NCBI GenBank assembly: GCA_947165895.1
Contig: CAMVCB010000004.1
Coordinates: forward strand, 1-64,000
Source of the DNA: an uncultured Treponema sp.
GTDB lineage: Bacteria > Spirochaetota > Spirochaetia > Treponematales > Treponemataceae
DNA length: 64,000 nt
Direction: 5' to 3'
Shown one piece after another: positions 1-8,428 of the stretch (the first letter of the stretch is position 1; each line of letters starts with the position of its first letter). A program made the translations under genes and the position numbers. Under the pieces are notes generated by a model, which was given only the letters and a program-made list of their open reading frames with translations, was not told where the DNA came from and ran no database searches.

Positions 1-59
1 CCGATTGACAAATATGGTAGCATAAAAACTGTCCAAAAAAGAGGGTTCAGTTCAACAAA

Positions 60-102
60 GCGACCCGTAGCGACCGAACATAGTGAGAGAGCGCAGGGGA
101 AC
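60..102. repeat. GC-rich intergenic repeat fragment
   Basis: This short GC-rich stretch contains GTAGCGACCGAACATAGTG. It resembles GC-rich spacers elsewhere in the window: GTAGCGACCG recurs near 48211, and ACCGAACGTAGTG recurs near 61667. It lies directly upstream of the truncated metG fragment. It is read as a dispersed repeat from these shared words only; the limits are approximate. Confidence 0.4.
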
Positions 103-142
103 GCCCATATTTTTCTTAATATAAAATACTTCAACGAGCACA

Positions 143-415
143 TTGAGCCGCGGAATGCTTCTTGCCTGCGACTACACAGAAGACGGAAAAGAAAAGGTAG
201 AGCTTCTTACCGCTCCATGGGCAGCTCCGGGAACAGTAATTCAGCTTGAAGGTAACGAATACACAGGCGAAAAACCTGCCAAAATCGATATCGACCACTT
301 CTGCAAGGTAGAATACCGCGTAAGCAATAAATGCTTTACAATCGCAGGAATCAAGGCCACAGCAGCCGGCAAGCCTGTTACAACAAACAAGGCAGACAAC
401 TGCGAAGTTTGTTAG
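143..415 (+). pseudogene. metG: C-terminal tRNA-binding domain fragment of methionyl-tRNA synthetase
   Basis: The 90 residues match the end of the OB-fold tRNA-binding domain found at the C-terminus of bacterial MetG (SRGMLLA, then ELLTAPWAAPGTVI). The catalytic domain, the KMSKS loop and the first half of the OB fold are absent. The frame opens with TTG at 143 and is closed upstream by TAA at 122-124. Frame 1 is open across bases 1-141 but does not encode MetG-like sequence, and homology appears to begin abruptly near base 142 next to a GC-rich repeat. I read it as a broken or rearranged metG 3' end rather than a functional gene. A stand-alone tRNA-binding protein is less likely because half of the fold is missing. 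A good terminator follows. Confidence 0.65.
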
Positions 416-449
416 CGTAGTAATTTTACCTGCAAAAGTTGCATATAAA

Positions 450-475
450 AAAGCCCGGAGTTTATTCCGGGCTTT
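450..475. terminator. Bidirectional terminator between metG fragment and diguanylate cyclase
   Basis: AAGCCCGGA at 451-459 pairs with TCCGGGCTT, with a T run on both strands (TTTTCGTT on plus, TTTTTTATAT on minus). It sits between convergent genes and can serve both. Confidence 0.85.
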
Positions 476-497
476 TCGTTCTTAACAGCAATTCCCT

Positions 498-1523
498 TTA
501 TTTTACAACGCAGTTCTTACCGTTTCGCTTTCCGTAATAAAGCTTGTCATCGGCACGGCGGATAACAGATTCGTATTCTGTCAGATCAGTACCGGTGCAC
601 ATTCCCACGGTTACGGTAACGCTCAGCTTCTGATCATCAAAGTCAACGGTGGTAAAACTGATTTTGCGGCTCAGTTCAGTTAAAATATCATAGGCACGGT
701 CAGCATTAGTCTGAGGCATGTAAAGAATGAATTCTTCGCCGCCCCAGCGGACCGCAATATAATCATCCTTAGAGTTTTCTTCTATCAGATTACTTACAGC
801 CTTCAGAACACAATCTCCGGCCTCATGGCCGTAAGTATCATTAACCTTTTTAAAATCATCGATATCAAAAATTGCAATCGTGTATTCATTTTCGTTTTCA
901 CTTTTATTACGCTTCATGATGTATTCAAAGAAGCGGCGGTTAAAAAGACCTGTCAATAAATCATGGTTACTGAAATAATTGAGTTTTTCGGTTGCTGTAT
1001 TTAACTCTAGCATATAAAGATTGGAAATATAAAAGAGGGTAAAAAGCGTAATACAGAGGTTTAAAAAGCCGATTTCCTGAGCACAATCCTGAATAACTGC
1101 CTTATATTCCGGAAAAAGACAGATATTTTTCATATGAATATAATAAATTACAAGCGCATAAATAATTCCGATAGACTGAAAAAGATGCTTCATGCGGATT
1201 TTTGCCGGCAGCAGGTAGAAAACAACCGCAACCATTCCAATTACATAAAAAATATAAGAGAAAGCCCCGCCGGAAAAAAGTTCACTTATAAAAGAAAAAG
1301 TAACAATCTCAAAATATGTAAAAATAAGATAAAAATCCGTATGTTTCTTAAAACTTAATAAAACAAGAGCATAAAACACGGTGCTGAATACATTCAAAAC
1401 CGTAAAAGGATACAAGCCCAGAGAATAAAACAGTCCTGCATTAAAAGCGTGCACCATTAGGCACATTATTAAAAAAAGCAGGGTTTTCTTTTTAGAAAGA
1501 AATTCCAGAAATTTTTTGCCCAT
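498..1523 (-). CDS. Membrane diguanylate cyclase (GGDEF)
   Basis: Predicted to condense two GTP into cyclic di-GMP. The first ~180 residues form about five or six hydrophobic segments with no recognised sensor domain. The GGDEF domain follows from the LTGLFNRRFFE start to the C-terminus, with the intact signature GGEEF at residues 261-265. The IDDFKKVNDTYGH metal-binding segment is intact. The allosteric inhibitory RxxD motif five residues before GGEEF is absent. The 341-residue length suits a membrane module plus one GGDEF domain; there is no EAL domain. It lies 3 bases downstream of a second diguanylate cyclase on the same strand, so the two are probably co-transcribed. The signal sensed is unknown. 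Confidence 0.9.
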   Translation of the reverse strand: MGKKFLEFLSKKKTLLFLIMCLMVHAFNAGLFYSLGLYPFTVLNVFSTVFYALVLLSFKKHTDFYLIFTYFEIVTFSFISELFSGGAFSYIFYVIGMVAVVFYLLPAKIRMKHLFQSIGIIYALVIYYIHMKNICLFPEYKAVIQDCAQEIGFLNLCITLFTLFYISNLYMLELNTATEKLNYFSNHDLLTGLFNRRFFEYIMKRNKSENENEYTIAIFDIDDFKKVNDTYGHEAGDCVLKAVSNLIEENSKDDYIAVRWGGEEFILYMPQTNADRAYDILTELSRKISFTTVDFDDQKLSVTVTVGMCTGTDLTEYESVIRRADDKLYYGKRNGKNCVVK

Positions 1524-1526
1524 TAC

Positions 1527-2693
1527 TTACACCTGTTTTGCTTTTTTATGTGATTTTTTATTTAAATACATAGATTCATCTGCACTCTTTAAAAGATCTG
1601 CAACCGTAGCGTTGTGGGAATCTTTTTTGGCAAAACCAATGGAAGTCGAAATCCTGTAATTTTTTTCACTTTGACTGCTATCCTGCAGAATCTGATTTCT
1701 GATTGTTTCAGAAAGACTTTCTGCCATGCTGTCATTTTCTTTTTCGCATACAACGACAAACTCATCACCGCCAAGACGGGAAATAAAGCAGCTGGTATTT
1801 GCGGCAACCTTTTTCAATGAATCCGCAACCAGTTTAAGGGCAAAATCCCCTTCCATATGACCGAATTTATCGTTGATTTTCTTAAAATCATCAACATCCA
1901 GCACCATCAGATAGAGGTTTTTAGAAGTATCATCAGTATTAAAGGATTTGAATTTTTGTGAAAGATATTTCAAAAGCTGGGTGCGGTTATTAATCTGGGT
2001 AAGCTGGTCAATCGAAATGATTGAATTGCGAAGTTCAACATAAACACTGAAAAGAGCCATTACAAGTCCGATTTCAATCGTCGGATAGCCGGGAATATAA
2101 ACCTGAATCATCTGCGCGGTAAAAGCCCATAAAATCAGCGTAGAAATTGAAATATACTTCTTTTTCATCGCGATTTCATTTTTATCAAAAAGCCGGATAA
2201 TGCCCTGAATACTTGTGATGATAAAGTAAACGTTCATGCAGAAAACCTGAAGAATGTGGAAAGGTCCGCGCTGATAAACATTTGCATCATCAATGTAAAA
2301 AATCAGATGGGAAAAAGGCGAGGAAAGAGACAGAATTACAAGGACTAAAAATGGAATATGCAGAATATAGAAGAGCGGTTTAGTTTTTGTAAATTTGTAG
2401 CCAAGAATAAATTCGCAGAACCAGAACCAGGTAATTCCGATAAAGGCCGAAGAAACAAAATAAACTATATTTACTATATAATTAACCAGAATATTGTCAG
2501 GAAAGAGCAGACAGTTAAAAATAATCCAGCCGGCATCAGATATTGCAAATATAGTTGTAGAAAAGAGAACATGGGAAAAAAGGCGGGATTCATATTGCGA
2601 ACGATAGTCATAAAAAACCGTTCGCCATAACTTGGCCATAATCATGAGACAAACAAGATTTACCTGAAAATAAAGCCAGTCAACCTTTTCCAT
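1527..2693 (-). CDS. Membrane diguanylate cyclase (GGDEF)
   Basis: A second cyclic di-GMP synthase. About seven hydrophobic segments occupy residues 5-225, an arrangement reminiscent of 7TM sensor modules, and a GGDEF domain follows (DQLTQINNRTQLLKYL, then LDVDDFKKINDKFGHMEG). The signature GGDEF is at residues 308-312, and the inhibitory RxxD site is missing. The C-terminus is lysine-rich. The start has a weak Shine-Dalgarno (TTGGA), and an extended -10 (TGTTATAAT) sits further upstream, so this transcript seems to have a leader. It is the first gene of a two-gene operon with the next cyclase. The two differ in membrane part and are not simple duplicates. Confidence 0.88.
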   Translation of the reverse strand: MEKVDWLYFQVNLVCLMIMAKLWRTVFYDYRSQYESRLFSHVLFSTTIFAISDAGWIIFNCLLFPDNILVNYIVNIVYFVSSAFIGITWFWFCEFILGYKFTKTKPLFYILHIPFLVLVILSLSSPFSHLIFYIDDANVYQRGPFHILQVFCMNVYFIITSIQGIIRLFDKNEIAMKKKYISISTLILWAFTAQMIQVYIPGYPTIEIGLVMALFSVYVELRNSIISIDQLTQINNRTQLLKYLSQKFKSFNTDDTSKNLYLMVLDVDDFKKINDKFGHMEGDFALKLVADSLKKVAANTSCFISRLGGDEFVVVCEKENDSMAESLSETIRNQILQDSSQSEKNYRISTSIGFAKKDSHNATVADLLKSADESMYLNKKSHKKAKQV

Positions 2694-2759
2694 CAGTAAT
2701 CCAAATCAATAAAAATTATAACATAAATTTACTAAAGGGCAAATTTTTGCTGAATTAAC

Positions 2760-3641
2760 CTACTTAGCTAGTGTTTTAATACTGGTTACAAGACCTGCAA
2801 GGTTCTGAATATCTGACGGTATGATGATTTTTGTTGCCTGTCCATCGGCAACCTTTTCCAGAGCTTCAAGACTTCGCATTTTTATAACAGCTTCGTCAGC
2901 CTTTGCTTCACGAATCATTGCTATACCTTCTGCTGTTGCCTTCTGTACCTCACGAATTGCCTGGGCTTCACCGCGGGCCTTCTGAACGGCAGCTTCTTTC
3001 TGAGCTTCTGCTTCAAGAATCATCGACTGTTTTTTACCTTCTGCTTCAAGAATTGCGGCCTGCTTGTGACCTTCGGCAATCAGAATCTGTTCGCGGCGTT
3101 CTCGTTCAGCCCTCATCTGTTTTTCCATTGCTTCACGGATAGCGGCCGGCGGTTCGATATTTTTAACTTCAACGCGGTTTACCTTAATTCCCCAAGGGTC
3201 AGTTGCTTCATCAAGAATTGAGCGCATTTTTGTATTGATTACATCCCTGCTGGTCAATGTCTGATCCAGCTCCAGTTCACCAATAATGTTTCGGAGAGTA
3301 GTGGCACTGAGATTTTCAAGGGCATTTATCGGACGCTCAACACCGTAAGTATAAAGCTTTGGATCAGTAATCTGAAAATAAACAACTGTATCAATCATCA
3401 TTGTAACGTTGTCTTTTGTGATTACAGGCTGCGGTGGAAAATCAAAAACCTTTTCCTTAAGGCTGACAGTGTTTGCAATGCGGTCAATAAACGGCAGCTT
3501 TACATGAATTCCAACTCCCCAGGTGCTTGCATAAGCCCCGAGACGTTCAATAACCTTTGCTTCCGATTGTGAAACCAGGCGGACATTTGCCAGAACAAGA
3601 AACAAAAGAACAATAAAAATTGCAATAATTACATAAAACAT
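2760..3641 (-). CDS. SPFH/stomatin-family membrane scaffold protein (QmcA/paraslipin type)
   Basis: Likely a membrane-anchored oligomeric scaffold. One N-terminal transmembrane helix (residues 2-20) is followed by the Band 7/SPFH domain (VRLVSQSEAKVIERLGAY through about residue 175). After that comes a long charged, Ala/Glu/Gln-rich helix (about 175-255) with repeated ILEAEG-type heptads expected to form a coiled coil. The 293-residue length is typical. The upstream neighbour, 40 bases away, is a short NfeD protein, the usual genomic partner of this family, so the two are probably one operon acting on membrane organisation or quality control. An AGGAG Shine-Dalgarno supports the start. Confidence 0.88.
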   Translation of the reverse strand: MFYVIIAIFIVLLFLVLANVRLVSQSEAKVIERLGAYASTWGVGIHVKLPFIDRIANTVSLKEKVFDFPPQPVITKDNVTMMIDTVVYFQITDPKLYTYGVERPINALENLSATTLRNIIGELELDQTLTSRDVINTKMRSILDEATDPWGIKVNRVEVKNIEPPAAIREAMEKQMRAERERREQILIAEGHKQAAILEAEGKKQSMILEAEAQKEAAVQKARGEAQAIREVQKATAEGIAMIREAKADEAVIKMRSLEALEKVADGQATKIIIPSDIQNLAGLVTSIKTLAK

Positions 3642-3681
3642 TCAAAATCTCCTTGTGAAGGCAGAAAACTGCGCTTCATTT

Positions 3682-4128
3682 TTATTTTGCAGAAACTTCC
3701 AGGGTGTTTCCGTTTACTTTCTCTACAATACAAACTGTATTTTCGGCAATTTCCGAACCATCAGACGATGTAACGCTCCAGATTACGCCGTTTTTAGCTT
3801 TTCCTTCGCCTTTTTCAAACTGAGTAATCTTCTTTGTGATTAGAATTTCCTGCCCTTCGATGGCATTTACGTTCATTTTATCGCGGCCGAGTTTTAATTT
3901 TTTGATGGCAAAAGGCCGCGTAAAAACTATCAGCAGAATTGTTACGATAAGGAAAATCAAAACCTGCCAGCGGATGGGCATATTGGTTTTTGATAGAAAA
4001 ATCATCAGAAAAGCTGCAAGAGCAGCCCAGATTGTAGTCAGAGCCTGTGTCGCCGCTTCTATAATCACAAAAAGTATAAAGGCGCCAAGCCAAAACCACA
4101 TTAAGTTAGAAAGGATAAAATCACTCAT
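3682..4128 (-). CDS. Short NfeD-family membrane protein
   Basis: Short-form NfeD without the N-terminal ClpP-like protease domain. There are two to three transmembrane helices (residues 8-28, 33-46 and 52-70), then a soluble C-terminal region (residues ~80-148) of the NfeD OB-fold type (GQEILITKKITQFEKGEG, then NTVCIVEKVNGNTLEVSAK). NfeD proteins are partners of stomatin-like proteins, and one lies just downstream. There is no Shine-Dalgarno. TATAAT at 4136-4141 ends seven bases before the ATG, so the mRNA is probably leaderless and this gene is the first of the operon. Confidence 0.85.
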   Translation of the reverse strand: MSDFILSNLMWFWLGAFILFVIIEAATQALTTIWAALAAFLMIFLSKTNMPIRWQVLIFLIVTILLIVFTRPFAIKKLKLGRDKMNVNAIEGQEILITKKITQFEKGEGKAKNGVIWSVTSSDGSEIAENTVCIVEKVNGNTLEVSAK

Positions 4129-4184
4129 AACGATAATTATATTACGGTTTTATTATGAGGACAAATTTTTATGAAATGAATAAT

Positions 4185-4481
4185 TTACGAAAAGAGTGCA
4201 TTAAAAGCATCGCGGGCTTTCTGAGCCTTGTCGCCGGCACTGCCCCCTGCCAGACCAGTTCCGCTTCCAAAAGCAATTACCGCGGGCTTAAAGAAATCAC
4301 AGAAATTTGAGCGGTTCTTATCGCGCACAGGCTCTTCTATAGTTTCGTGGCAGTCGTAATGGCTGCCCGGAGCATAGAATTTGCAGTTTATACATGAATG
4401 TAAGTCTGCACCGCAGTTTGGGCAGGTTGAATCTCTATAAATGCTGCCTTCCGGCATTGGTTTTCCACATTTTTTACACAT
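4185..4481 (-). CDS. Small zinc-ribbon protein
   Basis: 98 residues of unknown function. It opens with CKKCGKPMPEG, and then CPNCGAD, CINCKFY, a HYDCHE and a final CDFF add further potential metal ligands. At least six cysteines in CxxC pairs suggest two small zinc-binding knuckles. The C-terminal third is Gly/Ala-rich (FGSGTGLAGGSAGDKA). No signal peptide or membrane segment is seen. It lies 18 bases downstream of azlD on the same strand and may be co-transcribed, but nothing links it to amino-acid export. Confidence 0.7.
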   Translation of the reverse strand: MCKKCGKPMPEGSIYRDSTCPNCGADLHSCINCKFYAPGSHYDCHETIEEPVRDKNRSNFCDFFKPAVIAFGSGTGLAGGSAGDKAQKARDAFNALFS

Positions 4482-4499
4482 ATAAATATGTTACATCGC

Positions 4500-4811
4500 T
4501 TATATGAATAACTCAATCACAAAAACAACTGCGCAGCAGACGCAGGCAACCGGGAAGAGTCCGGCACCAAAAAGCGAAAGAATGATTCCAATGGTCAGAG
4601 CGGCAATTCCGGCAAGTGGTGACTGGGTGGCATCAACAATGGCCGGAAAAGTCATAATTGCCAGGGTAACGTAAGGCACATAATACAAAAAAGAGCGGAT
4701 AAAGCGGTTTTTGATTGGCTTACGAATCAGGGTTAGCGGTAAAACGCGGATTATATAGGAAACTGCGGCTGCGGTAAAAACTGCAAGGGCGATATAGAGA
4801 TTTTTATTCAT
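4500..4811 (-). CDS. azlD: AzlD family branched-chain amino acid exporter subunit
   Basis: Small partner of the AzlCD (LIV-E class) exporter of branched-chain amino acids. It has 103 residues and three to four hydrophobic helices, with the family hallmark of a basic IRKPIKNRFIRSFLYYVPYV loop after the first helix and the ALAIMTFPAIV segment following. Its first 8 bases overlap the end of azlC, which is typical translational coupling of the pair. Confidence 0.88.
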   Translation of the reverse strand: MNKNLYIALAVFTAAAVSYIIRVLPLTLIRKPIKNRFIRSFLYYVPYVTLAIMTFPAIVDATQSPLAGIAALTIGIILSLFGAGLFPVACVCCAVVFVIELFI

Positions 4812-5517
4812 TTGAGCACTCCTCTGGAAGGGGTTTTAAAATTGCGCAGACTGCGGAAATCAGGATTGTGAGGATGATGGTTCTTGTGCCGCCTGACAAT
4901 TCTTTAACGAGCGGAATAAGTGTGCAGGCGTAGCTTGCGGCAAAGCTGGCTGTTACGGCTATTGCGATTGTGAGGCTGCGCTTTGCGGGCGGAATGATGA
5001 TTGCAAGGAACATTCCGTAAAGGGCAACCGAAAGGGCGCTGACAAAGCGGACCGGAAGGAAGTTTCCTGCGATAATTCCCAGGGAAGTTCCGATGCTCCA
5101 GAGTGGAACCGCAACGGCTATTGCTCCATAATTATAAAAGGGTTCCAGCTGACCCCGGCGGCCAAAGGAAATGCCGAAAATTTCATCGGTGACGCCAAAA
5201 CCGACAAGAAGACGGGGAAGCAGGCCTGCATCCGGTGAAAACTTCTGGCTTAATGAACAGCTCATAAGCAGGTAGCGGGCGTTTACAACCAGAGTTATGA
5301 CTGCAATTTCCAAAAATGTTGCGGCCGACTGAATCGAAGTGAAAAGGGCGTATTCACCGGCGGAAGCAACACAGAAAAAGCTTGCAAAAAAGCCCTGAAT
5401 GGCGTTGAGGCCGGCCTTTCTTGCAACAATTCCAAGTGAAAATGATACTGCAAAATATCCAAGTCCGATTGGTATTCCGTCCCGGAAGCCTTCTAAAAAT
5501 ATGTTTCTTTTAGACAT
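4804..5517 (-). CDS. azlC: AzlC family branched-chain amino acid exporter subunit
   Basis: Large permease subunit of AzlCD, expected to export branched-chain amino acids or related compounds. The start at 5517 (MSKRNIFLEGFRDG) is chosen over upstream Met codons because an AGGAG Shine-Dalgarno precedes it and the family signature GIPIGLGYFAVSFSLGI follows at once. Earlier residues in the frame would come from the end of the upstream DUF763 gene. It has about six to seven transmembrane helices and 237 residues, the normal length. The stop overlaps azlD. Confidence 0.9.
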   Translation of the reverse strand: MSKRNIFLEGFRDGIPIGLGYFAVSFSLGIVARKAGLNAIQGFFASFFCVASAGEYALFTSIQSAATFLEIAVITLVVNARYLLMSCSLSQKFSPDAGLLPRLLVGFGVTDEIFGISFGRRGQLEPFYNYGAIAVAVPLWSIGTSLGIIAGNFLPVRFVSALSVALYGMFLAIIIPPAKRSLTIAIAVTASFAASYACTLIPLVKELSGGTRTIILTILISAVCAILKPLPEECSNE

Positions 5518-5557
5518 ATATCTGAACTCCTGAATTTCAAAATTAAGTAAGCCTTTG

Positions 5558-7093
5558 CTAGCAACAGCTCTTACCATCCCATTCCTGCGAGTGTTCCCGC
5601 TCCCAGGCGATGACGGCATCGAAGTCCACCTGAGGGGCACAATGCTTTTCTATATTAAGCGCGGTCTGATGAAGACGGCGGATGCAGTCTGATTTATCGC
5701 GGTAACCCAGCTTTGATTTTTCTATGCTGTCGCGAAGAATTCTGATTGATTCATCATAAATTTTAAGGGGAACCGGGAAAGGATGGCCGTCTTTTCCACC
5801 GTGAGCAAAAGAAAATCTTGCAGGGTCGGTAAAGCGGGAAGGGGTTCCGTAAATTACTTCGCTGACAAGGGTCAGCGACTGCAGGGTGCGGGGGCCAAGT
5901 CCCGGGGTAAGTAAGAGTGATTCAAAATCCTGGGGCTGGTTTTCGTAGGCTGTGGCAAGCACTCCACCCAGACGTTTAAGATCTACGTCTTCTGCACGGA
6001 CTTCGTGGTGGGCAGGCATAACAATTGAACGGCCGGAAGTCTGAATCTGGATGTGATCTGGAATTTCAGACGAAAGCGGAGGAAGATTGTCGAAAAGCTC
6101 AGGCTGAGCCGGGGGCGTTGCGGGGGTGTCCCCCGCAGAGGGGGTAGCGGAAGTGCTGTCGCCCGGCAAGCATAGCTTGCCGAACCGTTCTATCGATGAA
6201 GCTAACCGACAGTCACGACGGACTGTCGGTTTTAACGCTTCTTCGATTTTCGGTAGGGAAAGACTTCCCCCTCTTGTTGCCGTCGTAATCGGTTCTCCAG
6301 TGCTAGTTTCCGTAACGGCAACATCACCGGTCGGCTTTGCCGCCCGCTGACGGTTAAATGCCCCTAGATACAGCATCTCACTAGCGGTTTTTCCAATCTG
6401 GCGGATTTCATTTATCACGCGGTCGGGATTTTCCTGGGAAAGCTCGAGAATTGACGAGCGGGTCTTTTGGGCAGCGCTGTCGGTAAGGTTTAGAATCTGG
6501 CCGCGATTTTCGCCGACAACACCTGTGTGGGGATTTTCCACAAAGGAGCGGAGGTCAGCGGACGACCAGTGATAGCGGCGGGCAGTTTTTGTGGCTGTAT
6601 TCATTCCCTGCTGAACAACGGTCCATTTGCCGCTTTTGGTCAGAATAAAATTATGCTGGTAAAGCTGAAAACCGTCCTGAAGGGCGTTGTTATCAACCTT
6701 GGCAACCAGTTTGCTGTTCCGCACCAGAGTATCGCCGTTGAGGCCCTCGCGTTCAGAAATGCCCACAAGCTCATCGGGTGTCATGCGGGAATATTTACCG
6801 CGGCCGCCGCAAACGTAAATGCCAAGCTCCTTTGCCCGGGGATTGAGTCCGCGCTTAAGTGCGTAAAGAACGCTGGTAGTAATTCCAGAGCTGTGCCAGT
6901 CCATGCCCATAACTGCGCCGAAAGACTGAAACCAGAGGGGGTCAGAAAGGCGAACAAGAACCTCGTCAGGGCCGTAATTCTGCACCAGAGATTCCACAAT
7001 CAGCGTGCCCATGACCATCATGCGGTCGGCAAGCCAGCGGGGAACGGTACCGGTATGAAGAGGCAGATCGGCATGTCCGGAATTACGAATCAT
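5558..7093 (-). CDS. DUF763 protein with an in-frame repeat insertion
   Basis: Member of the uncharacterised DUF763 family. The N-terminal conserved part is clear (RNSGHADLPLHTGTVPRWL, ICGGRGKYSR-like YVCGGRGKYSR, SKLVAKVDN, then FVENPHTGV). The C-terminal conserved part returns with PGLGPRTLQSLTLVSEVIYG and FSFAHGGKDGHPFPVP. Between them, roughly residues 245-325, lies a low-conservation Pro/Thr/Ser-rich segment encoded by GC-rich palindromes (see 6119-6250). The start at 7093 is preferred: extended -10 TGCTATATT ends six bases before this ATG (hexamer 7100-7105), with no Shine-Dalgarno, so the mRNA looks leaderless. The function of the family is unknown; PGLGPRTLQSL resembles a helix-hairpin-helix DNA-binding turn. 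Confidence 0.85.
   Translation of the reverse strand: MIRNSGHADLPLHTGTVPRWLADRMMVMGTLIVESLVQNYGPDEVLVRLSDPLWFQSFGAVMGMDWHSSGITTSVLYALKRGLNPRAKELGIYVCGGRGKYSRMTPDELVGISEREGLNGDTLVRNSKLVAKVDNNALQDGFQLYQHNFILTKSGKWTVVQQGMNTATKTARRYHWSSADLRSFVENPHTGVVGENRGQILNLTDSAAQKTRSSILELSQENPDRVINEIRQIGKTASEMLYLGAFNRQRAAKPTGDVAVTETSTGEPITTATRGGSLSLPKIEEALKPTVRRDCRLASSIERFGKLCLPGDSTSATPSAGDTPATPPAQPELFDNLPPLSSEIPDHIQIQTSGRSIVMPAHHEVRAEDVDLKRLGGVLATAYENQPQDFESLLLTPGLGPRTLQSLTLVSEVIYGTPSRFTDPARFSFAHGGKDGHPFPVPLKIYDESIRILRDSIEKSKLGYRDKSDCIRRLHQTALNIEKHCAPQVDFDAVIAWEREHSQEWDGKSCC
6119..6250. repeat. Palindromic element inserted in frame inside the DUF763 gene
   Basis: Three perfect hairpins lie close together: TGCGGGGG/CCCCCGCA at 6119-6137 (loop TGT), CGGCAAGC/GCTTGCCG at 6164-6182 (loop ATA) and AACCGACAGTC/GACTGTCGGTT at 6204-6231 (loop ACGACG, extended outward with imperfect GAAGC/GCTTC pairing). 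The surrounding protein segment is low complexity and appears absent from the conserved family core. This suggests that a mobile or expanding intergenic-type palindrome was tolerated inside the reading frame. Confidence 0.65.
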
Positions 7094-7099
7094 AGTAAG

Positions 7100-7105
7100 A
7101 ATATA
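7100..7105 (-). promoter_or_regulatory. Extended -10 of the DUF763 gene (leaderless start)
   Basis: TATATT, preceded by TGC, ends six bases before the ATG at 7093 on the minus strand. No Shine-Dalgarno is present. Confidence 0.55.
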
Positions 7106-7139
7106 GCACAAATCGGTATTTAAGTGCATAATAAAGGCT

Positions 7140-7610
7140 ATGAAAATCAGAAATGCACAAGCTAGAGACTCAGACAAAATCATCAATTTACTTCAGCAGG
7201 TTTTAGATCTGCATGCAAAAATCAGGCCGGATATTTTTATTCCGGGAACTACAAAATACACGCCGGAAGAATTAACTGGTATTCTTAATGACGAAGAAAA
7301 ACCAGTTTATGTTGCAGTTGATGATAATGATTACGTTCTTGGCTATGCCTTCTGCCAGATAAAAGAGCAGCCTTTTTCAACTAATATGATTCCTTTCAAA
7401 TCTATGTTCATTGACGATTTGTGTGTGGATTCAACCTGCCGCGGTCAGCATATCGGCGAGCAGCTTTTTGATTACGTAAAAGCACAGGCAAAAAAAATCG
7501 GCTGCTATGAAGTTACCCTGAATGTTTGGGCAGGAAATACCGGTGCAGAACGTTTTTACGAAAAAATGGGCATGAAAACCAAAGAAAGAATGATGGAATA
7601 TATTTTATAG
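7140..7610 (+). CDS. GNAT family N-acetyltransferase
   Basis: Acetyl-CoA-dependent N-acyltransferase of unknown substrate. The 156 residues cover a single GNAT fold: the N-terminal strand-helix (IRNAQARDSDKIINLL), the core DDLCVDSTCRGQHIGEQLF acetyl-CoA loop (R/Q-x-x-G-x-G/I form at about residues 99-106), and a C-terminal NTGAERFYEKMGM motif. No Shine-Dalgarno is clear; CATAAT at 7127-7132 ends seven bases before the ATG. It is divergent from the DUF763 gene and only 46 bases away, so the two promoters face each other. The next gene starts 24 bases downstream but has its own -10. Confidence 0.85.
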   Translation: MKIRNAQARDSDKIINLLQQVLDLHAKIRPDIFIPGTTKYTPEELTGILNDEEKPVYVAVDDNDYVLGYAFCQIKEQPFSTNMIPFKSMFIDDLCVDSTCRGQHIGEQLFDYVKAQAKKIGCYEVTLNVWAGNTGAERFYEKMGMKTKERMMEYIL

Positions 7611-7633
7611 AAAAAATCCGCTATAATAAGGAT

Positions 7634-8413
7634 ATGAAAAACAAGAAAAACAATGAACTTGCAGTCTGCGGTTTTGCGACGGTAAAAAAGCTGGAAAAAA
7701 ATCATCCGGAAAAGATAAAAAGACTTTTTTTTACGGAAGAGGTTGCGCCGAAATTCGGCGGACTTTGCAAAAAGCTGGCACAGAATCACGGAATTTATAA
7801 TCAGAAACCTGCAGCAGACCTGGAAAAATTGAGCGGCACCGTTCACCATCAGGGTGTTGTTGCCATGATTGATATGCCGGATATTCAGCCCCTTGATTCG
7901 GATATTACGGACAGCTGGGTTGCAAACGGCGAAAATGCAGTTCTTCTAGATAGGATAGGAAATGCTGCGAATTTTGGTGCAATTGTGCGCAGTGCGGCTT
8001 TTTTTGGAATAAGAAACATCATCATTCCCCTTGATGAAGCCCAGTCTTCAATTACAACTTCATCATACCGCGTTGCCGAGGGCGGAATGGAATACGTAAA
8101 TATTTATTCGGTGCGCTCTTCGGCCCGGCTTCTGGAAGCTCTTGCGGGCAAAATGGTCCGCGTAGGAACTGATTTGAAGGCCCGCAAGCAGGTCAGCGAG
8201 CTCAAAAATATTTCTGACAGCGGTAAAAAACCGATACTTCTGGTACTTGGAAACGAAGAGCACGGAATCAGCGAAAGTGTCCGCGCAAACTGCGACCAGC
8301 TTGTGATTATTCCCTGGGGCGGCATGAAAGCCGGCGTTAAGGAAAGCCTTGTAGACAGCCTGAACGTTGCCCAGGCTTCCAGCGTGCTTTTTTACGAACT
8401 GATGAATATCTGA
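7634..8413 (+). CDS. SpoU/TrmH family RNA 2'-O-ribose methyltransferase
   Basis: SAM-dependent knotted (SPOUT) methyltransferase of rRNA or tRNA 2'-hydroxyls. An N-terminal substrate-binding domain (about 95 residues) is followed by the catalytic knot with all three SpoU motifs: NAANFGAIVRSAAFFGI (motif 1, asparagine/arginine), LVLGNEEHGIS (motif 2) and DSLNVAQASSVLFYE (motif 3). The start at 7634 gives 259 residues, normal for the family; a longer frame reading back into the preceding gene is rejected. TATAAT at 7622-7627 ends six bases before this ATG, so the mRNA may be leaderless. The exact target nucleotide cannot be told from sequence. Confidence 0.9.
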   Translation: MKNKKNNELAVCGFATVKKLEKNHPEKIKRLFFTEEVAPKFGGLCKKLAQNHGIYNQKPAADLEKLSGTVHHQGVVAMIDMPDIQPLDSDITDSWVANGENAVLLDRIGNAANFGAIVRSAAFFGIRNIIIPLDEAQSSITTSSYRVAEGGMEYVNIYSVRSSARLLEALAGKMVRVGTDLKARKQVSELKNISDSGKKPILLVLGNEEHGISESVRANCDQLVIIPWGGMKAGVKESLVDSLNVAQASSVLFYELMNI

Positions 8414-8428
8414 TTTTGACTTTTTTAG

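Noticed and set aside
6527..7123. A 198-codon open frame on the plus strand
   Set aside because: It is opposite the conserved part of the DUF763 gene and has no Shine-Dalgarno or suitable promoter.
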